The notes under the pieces are model-generated. The model was given only the letters and a program-made list of their open reading frames with translations. It made no database searches and was not told the DNA's origin. Shown piece by piece: positions 1-8,336 of a stretch of 64,000 nt of DNA. The stretch is from NCBI GenBank assembly GCA_937876195.1, contig CALEIK010000024.1, forward strand, positions 124,001-188,000. The letters run 5' to 3'. The translations under genes were made by a program, and so were the position numbers. The stretch is from an uncultured Flavobacteriales bacterium (GTDB taxonomy: Bacteria > Bacteroidota > Bacteroidia > Flavobacteriales_D > Crocinitomicaceae). The stretch's first letter is position 1; each line of letters opens with the position of its first letter.

Positions 1-1162
1 GTTTTTTGGCTTTTTCAGGATTGTAATCATATCCCACTTCTTTTATGCTGTTGAAGTCATACCCTCTTAATACTTTTGGAACAGGAGGGATGATTCCATA
101 CACACCTAGGTCGTAATATTGCCCACGAATAATGTCACGTCCGATGACCTCTCTATCAATCGCATAATTAAACGCCTTTCTCACGAGTGGATTTTGAAAT
201 CGTTCATCTTGCATGTTGAAAAAGTAGAAATGCGAGATTAACAATGGATTATTAGAAAGAATAAGTTTTGGAGGTTTAGAGTTAAAGTCCTCAATTTTGC
301 TTTCGAGCATTTGGGTAATTCTACTCGTTGGCAATTCGATGATTAAATCCAGTTTACCCTCTTCGAACATGTCCAGTTGTTCAAGCTTTCTTCCTTGAAA
401 CACAAACACCAAGCTATCAAGATAAGGTAGGGCATTCCCTTTTTCGTCTACTTCGTAATAATCTTTGTTCTTAGTCAATATCAATTCAGGTTGATCTCCC
501 TTTTTGTATTCAGTGTACATGAATGGACCCGTACCGATAATATCCGTTTCGTTGCCACTTTCAATAATTTTCTTTGAAACAATACTCGCAGTAACATTGG
601 TCAGTTTATTTAGGAAATTGTGATCTTCATGGGTCAACTCAATCGTGATATTTTGATCTTTCACCCTAATACCACTGATGGATTTGGATTTACCTTCAAA
701 AAAGTCATCGGCACCCTTTAGAACCGATTTGAATATTGCTGAATAGGATGTCGGCGCAAGTCCTTCTGATGTTTTGGTGCAAGCCATCTCGAACGTTTTT
801 ACTACATCTTCGGTAGTCACTTTTCGATCTTCCTTGCTTGTAAAGATATCGTGCGGGTGAAAATACGCGTCATCACGCAGCGTAAATACATATGTTTTTC
901 CATCGTCACTTTTTGTCCAGCCTGTTGCTAAACGGGGTTCTATTTTGAGTGTTTTTGGTTCAAAGCCAACAAGTCCTTCCGTAATTTGATCCAAAACTTT
1001 CGCTGAATAATAGTCAAGCACGTTGCGAGGAATAAAAGTTGTAGGTTCATAATCGAGGGCCATTGTAATAGAGCCACCGCTATGTTCAAATTCTTGTCTT
1101 TGCTGCTCAGAACAAGCAAAAGTAATGAGTAACAAAAATAATACGAACACGATTTTTTTCAT
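1..1162 (-). CDS. ABC transporter peptide-binding lipoprotein (SBP family 5), partial
   Basis: This reading frame starts at the ATG whose complement lies at 1160-1162 and runs off the left edge, so about 387 N-terminal residues are visible and the C-terminus is missing. The N-terminus (MKKIVFVLFLLLITFAC) is a lipoprotein signal with the lipidated cysteine at residue 17. After it come features of family 5 extracellular solute-binding proteins (dipeptide/oligopeptide type): an ITMALDYEPTTF stretch, QITEGLVGFEP, and later the segment RKAFNYAIDRE typical of the family. It would bind peptides or similar solutes at the outer face of the inner membrane for an ABC importer. No permease or ATPase gene is visible next to it, so the substrate is unknown. 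The gene is divergent from the next gene at 1444. Confidence 0.85.
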   Translation of the reverse strand, partial: MKKIVFVLFLLLITFACSEQQRQEFEHSGGSITMALDYEPTTFIPRNVLDYYSAKVLDQITEGLVGFEPKTLKIEPRLATGWTKSDDGKTYVFTLRDDAYFHPHDIFTSKEDRKVTTEDVVKTFEMACTKTSEGLAPTSYSAIFKSVLKGADDFFEGKSKSISGIRVKDQNITIELTHEDHNFLNKLTNVTASIVSKKIIESGNETDIIGTGPFMYTEYKKGDQPELILTKNKDYYEVDEKGNALPYLDSLVFVFQGRKLEQLDMFEEGKLDLIIELPTSRITQMLESKIEDFNSKPPKLILSNNPLLISHFYFFNMQDERFQNPLVRKAFNYAIDREVIGRDIIRGQYYDLGVYGIIPPVPKVLRGYDFNSIKEVGYDYNPEKAKK

Positions 1163-1356
1163 AAAGTACTTGTTTGTAGTGTATACAAGGATAATAAATT
1201 ATCCGCAATATAACATGATAATTCTATCATTTGTTGTTTTTTAAAAACAGATGGTAAACACCCAAAAACGGCAGGTCAATCCTCTACGAATAAAATAATT
1301 ATGTGAATTTTTTAAATTTATCTTTAAATATACATGGAAAGATAATTAAAAGCTAT

Positions 1357-1364
1357 TATATTTG
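1357..1364 (+). promoter_or_regulatory. Bacteroidota-type -7 box TATATTTG upstream of the secreted protein gene
   Basis: The 8-mer TATATTTG matches the Bacteroidota -7 consensus TAnnTTTG and lies about 80 bases before the ATG at 1444. I see no clear -33 TTG at the expected spacing, so this is a suggestion only. The 280-base gap between the divergent genes is otherwise AT-rich without recognisable features. Confidence 0.35.
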
Positions 1365-1443
1365 TGAGTTGATAAATATAAGCAGTGAGTAAATTTATTG
1401 TTACCTTGCTTGTTTGTATTGCACTACTGACATTTTAGATTAG

Positions 1444-2241
1444 ATGAGAAATTTAATATTATTCGTTTTATTTGCGTTTATAAGTACCACTTCATTTTCG
1501 GCTCTTTCTGTGGAAGGGACGTATCAAGGGAAGAATATTTACGTACAAAACCCAATGGATGATGAAGGGTTTGGATATTGCGCAACAAAAGTAACTGTCA
1601 ATGGTGATATCATGCCTGGCGGTACTAGTATGGGTGCATTTGAAATAGATTTTTCATTGTTCAATATTGAGATCGGTGAGCCTGTCTTTATTGTGATTGA
1701 ACACAATGACGGTTGTAAACCAAAAATTTTAAACCCTGAAGTTTTATTGCCAAGATCTACCTTCGTAATTTCAGATATGAATATTTCAGATGACGGAAAA
1801 TTCGTTTGGAAAACAAAAAATGAAGAAGGCAAACTTCCTTTTGTGATTGAACAATATAGATGGAACAAGTGGGTCGTTATCGGTGAAGTTCAAGGAAAAG
1901 GTGGTGGAAAGGAAAACGCATACGAATTTGTTGTAACGCCTCATTCAGGTGAAAACATGGTACGTGTCGTGCAAGTAGATCACTCTGGAACAAAAAGACC
2001 TTCGAAAGAAGTGAAGTTTATGTCTAAAACAGATCCTGTCTCTAAGACACCAGCAAAAGTGAAAAACGAAATTCGTTTTGTAACAGGGGAAACTCCGGTT
2101 GAGACACGTTACGAAATTTATGACGCTTACGGTAATATTGTGAAGAAGGGTGTAGGATCATCTGTAAATTGTACAAACCTTTTACGTGGTGTATACTATA
2201 TCAACTTTGATAATGTGAATGAGAAATTCATTAAGAATTAA
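1444..2241 (+). CDS. Secreted protein of unknown function with degenerate T9SS-like C-terminal domain
   Basis: This 265-residue protein has a clear signal peptide (MRNLILFVLFAFISTTSFS, cleavage near residue 19-20). The mature part is a beta-rich sequence I do not recognise, with two cysteines near residues 46 and 91 that could form a disulfide. The last 55 or so residues (from about IRFVTGETP to the end) have the rhythm of a type A sorting domain: a strand, YEIYDAYGNIVKKG, then LLRGVYYINFD. They lack the usual YPNP entry motif. I infer secretion across the inner membrane and possibly T9SS export, but the missing motif makes surface delivery uncertain. It stands alone and ends just before a strong terminator. 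Confidence 0.6.
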   Translation: MRNLILFVLFAFISTTSFSALSVEGTYQGKNIYVQNPMDDEGFGYCATKVTVNGDIMPGGTSMGAFEIDFSLFNIEIGEPVFIVIEHNDGCKPKILNPEVLLPRSTFVISDMNISDDGKFVWKTKNEEGKLPFVIEQYRWNKWVVIGEVQGKGGGKENAYEFVVTPHSGENMVRVVQVDHSGTKRPSKEVKFMSKTDPVSKTPAKVKNEIRFVTGETPVETRYEIYDAYGNIVKKGVGSSVNCTNLLRGVYYINFDNVNEKFIKN

Positions 2242-2258
2242 GATGAACTAAATACTTT

Positions 2259-2292
2259 AAACCCTGTCCGCTTAAGCGAGCAGGGTTTTTTT
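2259..2292 (+). terminator. Rho-independent terminator
   Basis: AACCCTG and CAGGGTT form the outer stem around the self-complementary core CGCTTAAGCG, followed directly by a run of seven T. It ends the transcript of the secreted protein gene. It sits so close to the next start (2297) that the epimerase gene must have its own promoter or be read through. Confidence 0.85.
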
Positions 2293-2296
2293 ATGC

Positions 2297-2698
2297 ATGA
2301 TAAAAAAAATTGAACATATTGGTATTGCAGTAGAAAGCATCGCGGCGTCATTAAAGATCTACGAATCGTTGTTGGGTGTAAAGTGCTACAAAGAGGAAGT
2401 CGTGACTTCAGAGGCAGTAAAAACCGCTTTTCTAATGGTAGGTGACTCGAAAATCGAATTATTAGAAGCGACTGATCCAAATTCACCCATTGCTAAGTTT
2501 TTAGAAAAGGGAAAACAAGGCTTTCATCACATTGCTTTTGAAGTAGATGATTTGGACGCTGAGCTCGTTCGTCTAAAAAGGGAGGGATTTGTATTGATTC
2601 ATGAAGTGCCAAAGGATGGAGCTGACAATAAACGAATCGCATTTTTACATCCTAAATCAACGACAGGAATGCTGATAGAGCTCTGTCAAGAAAAGTAA
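2297..2698 (+). CDS. mce: Methylmalonyl-CoA epimerase
   Basis: This 133-residue VOC-fold protein has the length and pattern of methylmalonyl-CoA epimerase, which interconverts the (R) and (S) forms of methylmalonyl-CoA in propionate and odd-chain/branched amino acid breakdown in the cytoplasm. Candidate metal ligands in the family pattern are His7 (IEHIGIAV), Glu54 (KIELLE), His77/His78 (GFHHIAFEVDD) and Glu128 (LIELCQ). An in-frame upstream start is not available because the terminator lies immediately before; a second ATG at 2293 is in another frame. The methylmalonyl-CoA mutase genes are not in this window. The 3' end overlaps the convergent HAD gene by 13 bases. Confidence 0.88.
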   Translation: MIKKIEHIGIAVESIAASLKIYESLLGVKCYKEEVVTSEAVKTAFLMVGDSKIELLEATDPNSPIAKFLEKGKQGFHHIAFEVDDLDAELVRLKREGFVLIHEVPKDGADNKRIAFLHPKSTTGMLIELCQEK

Positions 2699-3303
2699 GT
2701 ATGCAGCGCACCATTGGAAGGGTGGTGAATGGTTTTTAAACCAATTTTCTGTGCACCTTCGATGTGTTGAATTGAATCATCAATAAAAAGTGTATGCTTA
2801 GGATTTAAACCGCTATCGGCACATACATGTTCAAAAATTTCTTTGTGCGGTTTTCGCATCCCTACCTCGTGAGATAAGTAGATTTTATTAAAGTAATTTT
2901 GAATGGGATGTCCCATCGTCTTTTCCCACCTGCGATAAGCTAAACTGATGTGAATTTCATTCGTATTGCTCAATAGGTAGACAGGGTACTTTTTTCGAAG
3001 TTCGGTAAGTAGATGTGCTTTTTCTGGATCAATGTGCAGAAGCATGGCATTCCAAGCAGTAACGACTTCATTTGGCGTCACTGTATGCGGTAAATAATCG
3101 AGTAAACCATTGATAAATCGCTGAGAGGATATTTTACCTGTTTCAATATCATCGAAGAGATTGGATTGTTGCGCTTGTGTGTAGAGTGTATCAAAATTGT
3201 GAATCCCCAATTGCTTAAACGCGTCAATGGTTGCATGATAGTTTAGGTCTATGAGTACACCTCCAAAGTCAAAAATTATTGCCTCAATGTTTTCTTCAAT
3301 CAT
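2686..3303 (-). CDS. HAD superfamily hydrolase (subfamily IA, YihX-like phosphatase)
   Basis: The 205-residue protein carries all HAD motifs: motif I IIFDFGGVLIDLN with nucleophile Asp12, motif II LLSNTN, motif III around KPHKEIF, and motif IV LFIDDSIQHIEGA. The DFGG form of motif I, where the second aspartate is replaced by Gly, is typical of the YihX/epoxide hydrolase N-terminal branch, which acts on small sugar phosphates or nucleotides. The substrate cannot be deduced. A helical cap domain lies between motifs I and II. It converges on mce and is probably transcribed on its own or behind the YceI gene's terminator. Confidence 0.85.
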   Translation of the reverse strand: MIEENIEAIIFDFGGVLIDLNYHATIDAFKQLGIHNFDTLYTQAQQSNLFDDIETGKISSQRFINGLLDYLPHTVTPNEVVTAWNAMLLHIDPEKAHLLTELRKKYPVYLLSNTNEIHISLAYRRWEKTMGHPIQNYFNKIYLSHEVGMRKPHKEIFEHVCADSGLNPKHTLFIDDSIQHIEGAQKIGLKTIHHPSNGALHTYFS

Positions 3304-3315
3304 GTTTCAAAGAAA

Positions 3316-3345
3316 ACAAAAAAAGGGCGACAATTGTCGCCCTTC
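3316..3345 (-). terminator. Rho-independent terminator of the YceI lipoprotein gene
   Basis: The 18-base perfect palindrome GGGCGACAATTGTCGCCC at 3325-3342 is followed, on the minus strand, by a run of seven T. It lies about 20 bases beyond the stop of the YceI gene and just upstream of the HAD start, so it separates the two transcripts. Confidence 0.88.
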
Positions 3346-3364
3346 AAATAAATTTATGAGGGAA

Positions 3365-3979
3365 TTACTTTTTCAAGGCTGCCTTCAATTTAAAATCGAT
3401 TACTGGATTGATTTGAGAACCATCTTCAGGATTTGGCTGAAGTCCTGGAATCTCAAGCGATGTAAAATCCAATGAGAAATCACCTTTGATCCAAGCACCA
3501 TTTTCATCAGATGTTAATTCAACTGGAACATTTTGTGTCAATTCTTCTCCCATTATTGAAAGCGTCAATCCAAGCTTTCCATCTTTGTATTCTCCTAAAG
3601 TAACTCCAACTGTTGGGTATTTAGGTGTGTTAAAGAACAGATCAACTGGATGATCTTCGTCTGGTGCAGTTCCTTTCAAGTGAGCAGCCAAATAACCCGC
3701 TTTTGGTTCTTCCAAATCTGTACTTCGAATGGTATTCATGTCAATCGTGAAAGATCCCGATTTCAATTCTTCACCTTCCATAACAAGCGTTCCTTCAGTG
3801 ATATCAACCAAACCTGTGTGTCCGTATTCTGGACTCATACTAGCGGCCCATTCTAGTGATGTAGCTTCTTTGTCAAGGGTGTAGGTTACAGCTTCTACAG
3901 TTTCTTCGCCTTCACTTGTTGAGCATGATGTAGCAACCACAGCTAGGGATGCAAATAATAAAATTCCAATTGTTTTCAT
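3365..3979 (-). CDS. YceI family lipoprotein
   Basis: I place the start at the ATG at 3979 (MKTIGILLFASLAVVATSCS), because this gives a perfect lipoprotein signal with cysteine at residue 19; a longer frame would begin at 4027 but buries the signal. The 204-residue product matches the YceI lipocalin-like fold: LEWAASMSPEYGHTGLVDITEGTL, then GSFTIDMNTIRSTDL and the C-terminal SLDFTSLEIPG block. YceI proteins form an elongated barrel that binds polyisoprenoid or amphiphilic ligands; the role here is unknown. The mature protein is expected to be anchored in the inner or outer membrane and face the periplasm. Confidence 0.85.
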   Translation of the reverse strand: MKTIGILLFASLAVVATSCSTSEGEETVEAVTYTLDKEATSLEWAASMSPEYGHTGLVDITEGTLVMEGEELKSGSFTIDMNTIRSTDLEEPKAGYLAAHLKGTAPDEDHPVDLFFNTPKYPTVGVTLGEYKDGKLGLTLSIMGEELTQNVPVELTSDENGAWIKGDFSLDFTSLEIPGLQPNPEDGSQINPVIDFKLKAALKK

Positions 3980-4096
3980 AGATTTTTTTCTTAATGTTTG
4001 AGTCAAAGGTAATAAAATATTTACCATGGTAATTATTATTGTATTTTTTTAACAAAAAAATAGCAGGTAAACTGGATATTGCTAATTTAGTTGGTT

Positions 4097-4855
4097 ATGA
4101 AGTTACACATCAATTCGAATGAATACATTGACACATCATTTCCTTTGGATATTTCTATTCCATTGTCGAATACAGCACAAAACCCAAAAGCATGGTATGT
4201 CGAAGCGCCTGTTTTTGAACCGGTTAGAACCGAACATTATACTGGGTCTGTCGAGGAAGGAGGAAGTGTAAACTTTAGAAATATATTTTTCAATCCGCAT
4301 GGACACGGGACGCATACTGAGTGTTTGGGACACATAACCGAAAAGGTGCATTCGATCAATGCCACGCTCAAAGAATATATGTTTCGAGCGAGATTGGTAA
4401 CGATTGAGCCAAAGAGGATAAAGAATTCGGAGGGAACTTACGATGATGTAATTACCCAGGATCAGCTCGTTGCACTTGGGAATATTGACAAAGTAGAAGC
4501 ATTGATTATTCGTACCCACCCAAATCGTGTAGCTAAGCGCTCCCTGAATTATTCCAATACAAATCCCGCGTATTTTGAAGTGGAGTGCGCACAGTATATG
4601 ATTGAATCAGGAGTTCAACACTTGTTGGTCGACTTACCTTCAGTGGATAGAGAAAGTGATGGAGGACTTTTAGCTTTTCATCATGCATTTTGGGAAGTGC
4701 CAGAAAATCCCAATTTTGAACGGACCATTACCGAGTTGATTTTCGTTGACGATGAATTATTGGATGGGGTTTATCTTCTTAACCTACAGGTTGCTCCATT
4801 TGAAAATGACGCTGCACCGAGTAGACCAGTACTCTATAAAATAAAAAAGGTCTGA
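4097..4855 (+). CDS. Cyclase family protein (kynurenine formamidase-like metal-dependent hydrolase)
   Basis: The 252-residue protein belongs to the cyclase/kynurenine formamidase family. It contains NPHGHGTHTECLGHI, a variant of the HxGTHxDxPxH metal-binding signature in which the usual Asp is Glu, and a later block ALIIRTHPN and LLVDLPSVDRESDGG that fits the family. I prefer the ATG at 4097; a TTG two codons upstream (4091) is possible. Family members hydrolyse formylkynurenine or other N-formyl/amide bonds, but no tryptophan catabolism genes are nearby, so substrate is open. The gene stands alone and ends in a terminator overlapping the stop. Confidence 0.8.
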   Translation: MKLHINSNEYIDTSFPLDISIPLSNTAQNPKAWYVEAPVFEPVRTEHYTGSVEEGGSVNFRNIFFNPHGHGTHTECLGHITEKVHSINATLKEYMFRARLVTIEPKRIKNSEGTYDDVITQDQLVALGNIDKVEALIIRTHPNRVAKRSLNYSNTNPAYFEVECAQYMIESGVQHLLVDLPSVDRESDGGLLAFHHAFWEVPENPNFERTITELIFVDDELLDGVYLLNLQVAPFENDAAPSRPVLYKIKKV

Positions 4856-4876
4856 ACAAGAATTCAAACCTTTTTT
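4843..4876 (+). terminator. Rho-independent terminator overlapping the end of the cyclase gene
   Basis: AAAAAAGGT...TGAA pairs with TTCA...ACCTTTTTT around a short loop, and the stop codon lies within the stem. The A run and T run at the two ends make it potentially bidirectional. Confidence 0.7.
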
Positions 4877-5227
4877 AGTAGTAAGTTAATTTTTAAGTAG
4901 CATTTACAACAAACATTCTCTTTCGAGAAACTAAATTTTTAAACTAGAAACAAAAAATCAGGAATTTTCTTCAAGCTTGCCGAAGCAGCCTTGAAAAAAT
5001 GAAGGATTAAGAACTGTTATACTCTTTAATCAAACTAGAAAATGAAACTGCCTCTCCAAGCAGTGTAAAACCTTCATTGTATTTCAAAGCGAAACTTAAA
5101 GAAAATTTCCTGACATTTCTCCTTATTTCTTACTTCAATGATACAAACTTAATTTCGGTTGTGAGATGCCAAATGAACATTCTGCAATTACGAATGAATA
5201 TTAGAGCGTTTTGGCTTATTTTTGATT
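4877..5227. other. Intergenic region, no gene seen
   Basis: About 350 AT-rich bases between the convergent cyclase gene and the response regulator gene. I see no open frame with a recognisable product, no tRNA-like fold and no strong hairpin beyond the terminator at its left end. Confidence 0.6.
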
Positions 5228-5971
5228 TTAGATATTCTCTAAACGCTTGAAGAAAAGGTCTCTCTTGGCTGGAGACAAGGGGACCTCAGAACCATCTTTC
5301 ATGACAACTGCGCCACCATTTTTTTTGTCGTAACGGTCTACATAGTCAATATTGATGAGGTGGGATTGCTGTACTCTTAAGAAGTTATGTGCCGACAACA
5401 ACGTCTCATATTCTTTCAAAGTTTTCGAAACAAGAATTTTCTTATTGTCCTTTAAGAAGAACGAAGTATAGTTTCTATCCGCTTCGCAACGAATAATTTG
5501 ATCCAATTCAACAACGTGAACACTTTCCTGTGTCTTCAGCACTAAACGTCTTTTTTCTGTTGGCTGAATGTTCTTTTGTAAAGCATCAAACTGACTTGTT
5601 TCCTTTTTATCATCAATGGCAGCAAGGGCTTTTTCCAACGCAGCTTTTAACTCAGTAGTATCAACAGGCTTAAGAAGGTAGTCCAACGCACTGAATTTAA
5701 TCGCTTTGATAGCGAATTCCTCGTGAGCAGTTATAAAAATGACCTCAAACGTCTTGTCCTCAATGGAGCGAATCACATCAAAACCAGTTCCATCTGGCAT
5801 CTGGATATCGATAAAAACAATGTCAGGTTGGTGCTTATGAATGGCATCTATTCCCGACTGAACGTTTTCACCTTCAGGAATTGTTTGTACATCAAACCCA
5901 AATGAATCAATCATACGAGCGATTAGTTCTCGCGTTCTATTTTCATCATCAATGATTAGGACTTTTTTCAT
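5228..5971 (-). CDS. LytTR family DNA-binding response regulator
   Basis: The 247-residue protein has an N-terminal receiver domain with acidic pocket Asp8/Asp9, phosphoacceptor Asp55 (IVFIDIQMPDGTGFD), Thr in the VIFITAHEE segment and Lys in LLKPVD. It is followed by a C-terminal LytTR DNA-binding domain (about 145-243: VHVVELDQIIRCEADRNY, LRVQQSHLINIDYVD). Members regulate transcription after phosphorylation by a LytS-type kinase, often for cell-surface or autolysis genes. The kinase gene lies immediately upstream in the same orientation (ATG at 5971, four bases after the kinase stop), so the two form one operon. Target genes are not evident from the window. Confidence 0.92.
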   Translation of the reverse strand: MKKVLIIDDENRTRELIARMIDSFGFDVQTIPEGENVQSGIDAIHKHQPDIVFIDIQMPDGTGFDVIRSIEDKTFEVIFITAHEEFAIKAIKFSALDYLLKPVDTTELKAALEKALAAIDDKKETSQFDALQKNIQPTEKRRLVLKTQESVHVVELDQIIRCEADRNYTSFFLKDNKKILVSKTLKEYETLLSAHNFLRVQQSHLINIDYVDRYDKKNGGAVVMKDGSEVPLSPAKRDLFFKRLENI

Positions 5972-5975
5972 ATGA

Positions 5976-8201
5976 TTAACTTAGTTGTTTGTGATCTATA
6001 GTGTAAGGTAACGAAATTAATACTTTTGTGCCAGTTTCCAAGATTTTATTGTAATCTTCAACCAACAATTTACCATCCGTTTTATTCTTTTTATTCAAAT
6101 TCTTAATACGTTCACTGGTAATGTCCATGGCCATACTCTTGTGTGCAGAACCTTTTTTATTAGCACTGGCATTTTTTCTTCCTATTCCATTGTCTTCAAT
6201 AGAAATACAAAGCATATCATTTGTTTTTGTGAACGAAATGCGAATGAATCCTCCCTCGATGGTGTGCAATTGCCCATGCTCAATGGCATTTTCAATAAAC
6301 GGTTGAGTAATCATTGGTGGAATAATCGCAGACTCCTCAAACAAGACCTCGTCAGTATGAATGTCAAATTGGAAACGGTCCTGAAAACGCAGTTTCTGCA
6401 TTTCTAGGTACTTCTGTAAAATTTCGACTTCAGTCGTAATGGGTATAAACTCTTTGGGGGAGTTTTCCAAAATCAAGCGCATTAAACGGGAAAAGTTGAC
6501 CAAAAATTTGGACGAATTGACAGTGTCGTTCTCGAAAATATAGCTTTGTATTACAGACATCGCGTTGAATACAAAATGCGGATTCATCTGTGTGCGCAGC
6601 AGGGTTTGTGACATTTCAGCTTCGCGCTGCTGTTGAGTTATTTTCGCGTGATTCCAGCGGTAGAAAATAATGACTCCCGCAAGCACAATAATAATCACAA
6701 AAGCGAGAATGATGTACATCTGAAAGTTGTTCCTTAGTTGACTGTTTTCCAGTTTCGTAGAGGTCAAAATTCGCTCTTGCTGCTGCCTTCTCAATGAATC
6801 GGCCTGGGCGTTAATCAACCGCTCGCGTTGCTCAGAACGGTATGATTCGCTCAACTCCGCAATTTTTGTGGCTGCCTGAACGGTGGTGTTGCTATCCAAA
6901 TAGTTCAGGTACAGTTCCATGTACTCCAAGGATTTTTGCGAATTATCGATCTCCTTGTACAAATCAGCAATGACACGATAGGTCTGATAAATCTGATTTT
7001 TTGAACCATACTGCGTTCTAATTTCAATGGATCTATTCAGGTAATTGAGGGCATTGGAATATTTCTTTTGCTCCTTAAAAACGGTTCCAACATTGTGGTA
7101 AACCCCCGCAATTTTTTCCTTATTGCTTGTCGCCTCGTAATAAACCAATGCTTGATTGAAACTAATAGCTGCCTCGTTGTAGTTGCCCTGCTTTTGATAA
7201 ATCATTCCCAAAATATTGTAAGCTTCACCTAGACCATTGAAATCGTTGAGTTCAGTCAGGTAACTAACTGCTTGGTTCGCATTTGCAATCGCCATCTTTA
7301 GTTGATTTCTTTCCAGGTTCACACCAGCTAAATTGGACAATGCTAATGCCATTTGTCGCCAATCGTGAATTTGTCGGGCATAATTGAGTGATTGTTTGAA
7401 ATATTTCTCCGCGTCATTAAGATTGAGAATTATTTTTTGCTCTTGTCCAATTTCTCTGGTAAATTTTGACATAAGCCAGACGTTTTGCACTTCTTCTGCC
7501 AATTCTAAGCTGATGATGTTTTTTGCAACACTCAACTCAATCTGTCCAAAAAAGTCGTAGATCTTAGCTTGAGTATTGAACGCACGCGATAAGTGTGATT
7601 TGTCTTTTCCTCTACGTGCGAAATTAATGGATTTATTAGAGTAGGCTAGCGCTGAATCCTTCATGTTGGCGGTCATGAAGTTTAAAGCCAGGTACGAGTA
7701 AGCTTCCGATAATTTGTAATTGTTCCTCTCCTTTTTACCAATCTTAATGGCTAGTCGATAATAGAAGTCGGCAGTTTCAAATTCTTGCATACTGCTGTGG
7801 TAAGAACCAAGATGCCTGAACAACTTAAATTGGGCCTCATCAGAGTTCAGCTTGCCTAAAAACGGTTGACAAGCCAATATCGTTTTAAAGTATTCAGCCT
7901 GATCTCCACACAACTGTGCCACTTCCGCATTGTAAAAAAGGGCATTGAAACGAATAGAATCCTCAAAATTGATGCTTTCCTTTAAGATAACATGACGGAT
8001 TGAATCTGCTCGTCGAAGATTGTTTTGCTTGTAGTATTCGCCTAATGCCATTAAACGACTAAATTTCTTGTTCTCGTTTTTCTCAGCATTGTACGATTGA
8101 ACAAGCTGCTTTTCCTTACTGACTTGACCGAATGAGTACATCGACCCAAGGAGCAGAAACAACAGGGGAAACAAGAAATTGGAGATAGAGTTTTTAAACA
8201 T
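5976..8201 (-). CDS. TPR sensor histidine kinase (LytS/His_kinase family)
   Basis: The 741-residue protein begins with a signal peptide, followed by a long tetratricopeptide repeat region (roughly 40-430) that would be periplasmic. A coiled-coil segment, one membrane helix (MYIILAFVIIIVLAGVIIFY, about 490-510) and a cytoplasmic kinase domain follow. The phosphoacceptor is His542 in QMNPHFVFNAMS, the hallmark of the LytS-like His_kinase family. The ATP-binding half has PFIENAIEHG (N box) and ISIEDNGIGRKNA (G1 box). It should phosphorylate the LytTR regulator encoded next to it. TPR-type kinases of this design are common in Bacteroidota; the signal sensed is unknown. It is divergent from leuS with a 135-base shared upstream region. 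Confidence 0.92.
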   Translation of the reverse strand: MFKNSISNFLFPLLFLLLGSMYSFGQVSKEKQLVQSYNAEKNENKKFSRLMALGEYYKQNNLRRADSIRHVILKESINFEDSIRFNALFYNAEVAQLCGDQAEYFKTILACQPFLGKLNSDEAQFKLFRHLGSYHSSMQEFETADFYYRLAIKIGKKERNNYKLSEAYSYLALNFMTANMKDSALAYSNKSINFARRGKDKSHLSRAFNTQAKIYDFFGQIELSVAKNIISLELAEEVQNVWLMSKFTREIGQEQKIILNLNDAEKYFKQSLNYARQIHDWRQMALALSNLAGVNLERNQLKMAIANANQAVSYLTELNDFNGLGEAYNILGMIYQKQGNYNEAAISFNQALVYYEATSNKEKIAGVYHNVGTVFKEQKKYSNALNYLNRSIEIRTQYGSKNQIYQTYRVIADLYKEIDNSQKSLEYMELYLNYLDSNTTVQAATKIAELSESYRSEQRERLINAQADSLRRQQQERILTSTKLENSQLRNNFQMYIILAFVIIIVLAGVIIFYRWNHAKITQQQREAEMSQTLLRTQMNPHFVFNAMSVIQSYIFENDTVNSSKFLVNFSRLMRLILENSPKEFIPITTEVEILQKYLEMQKLRFQDRFQFDIHTDEVLFEESAIIPPMITQPFIENAIEHGQLHTIEGGFIRISFTKTNDMLCISIEDNGIGRKNASANKKGSAHKSMAMDITSERIKNLNKKNKTDGKLLVEDYNKILETGTKVLISLPYTIDHKQLS

Positions 8202-8302
8202 CTTACAGTAAAAATAATATTTTAACTTGTTTGTTCAGCTAAATCGATAAAATCAGTTCAGTACTTGCCATTTTCGAAGCAATGAGTTTCTGCCTTTTTT
8301 GG

Positions 8303-8310
8303 TATCTTTG
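8303..8310 (+). promoter_or_regulatory. Possible -7 box TATCTTTG upstream of leuS
   Basis: TATCTTTG matches the Bacteroidota TAnnTTTG element and ends 26 bases before the leuS ATG. A TTG at the correct upstream spacing is not present, so this is only a candidate within the divergent region 8202-8336. Confidence 0.35.
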
Positions 8311-8336
8311 TCGCCTTAATTGGATAAAAGAAGATC

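Noticed and set aside
2686..2698. Overlap of mce and HAD gene ends as a sign of a wrong call
   Set aside because: Both proteins have full family length and motifs; short convergent overlaps are common in compact genomes and occur also at 19084-19094 and 22428-22438.
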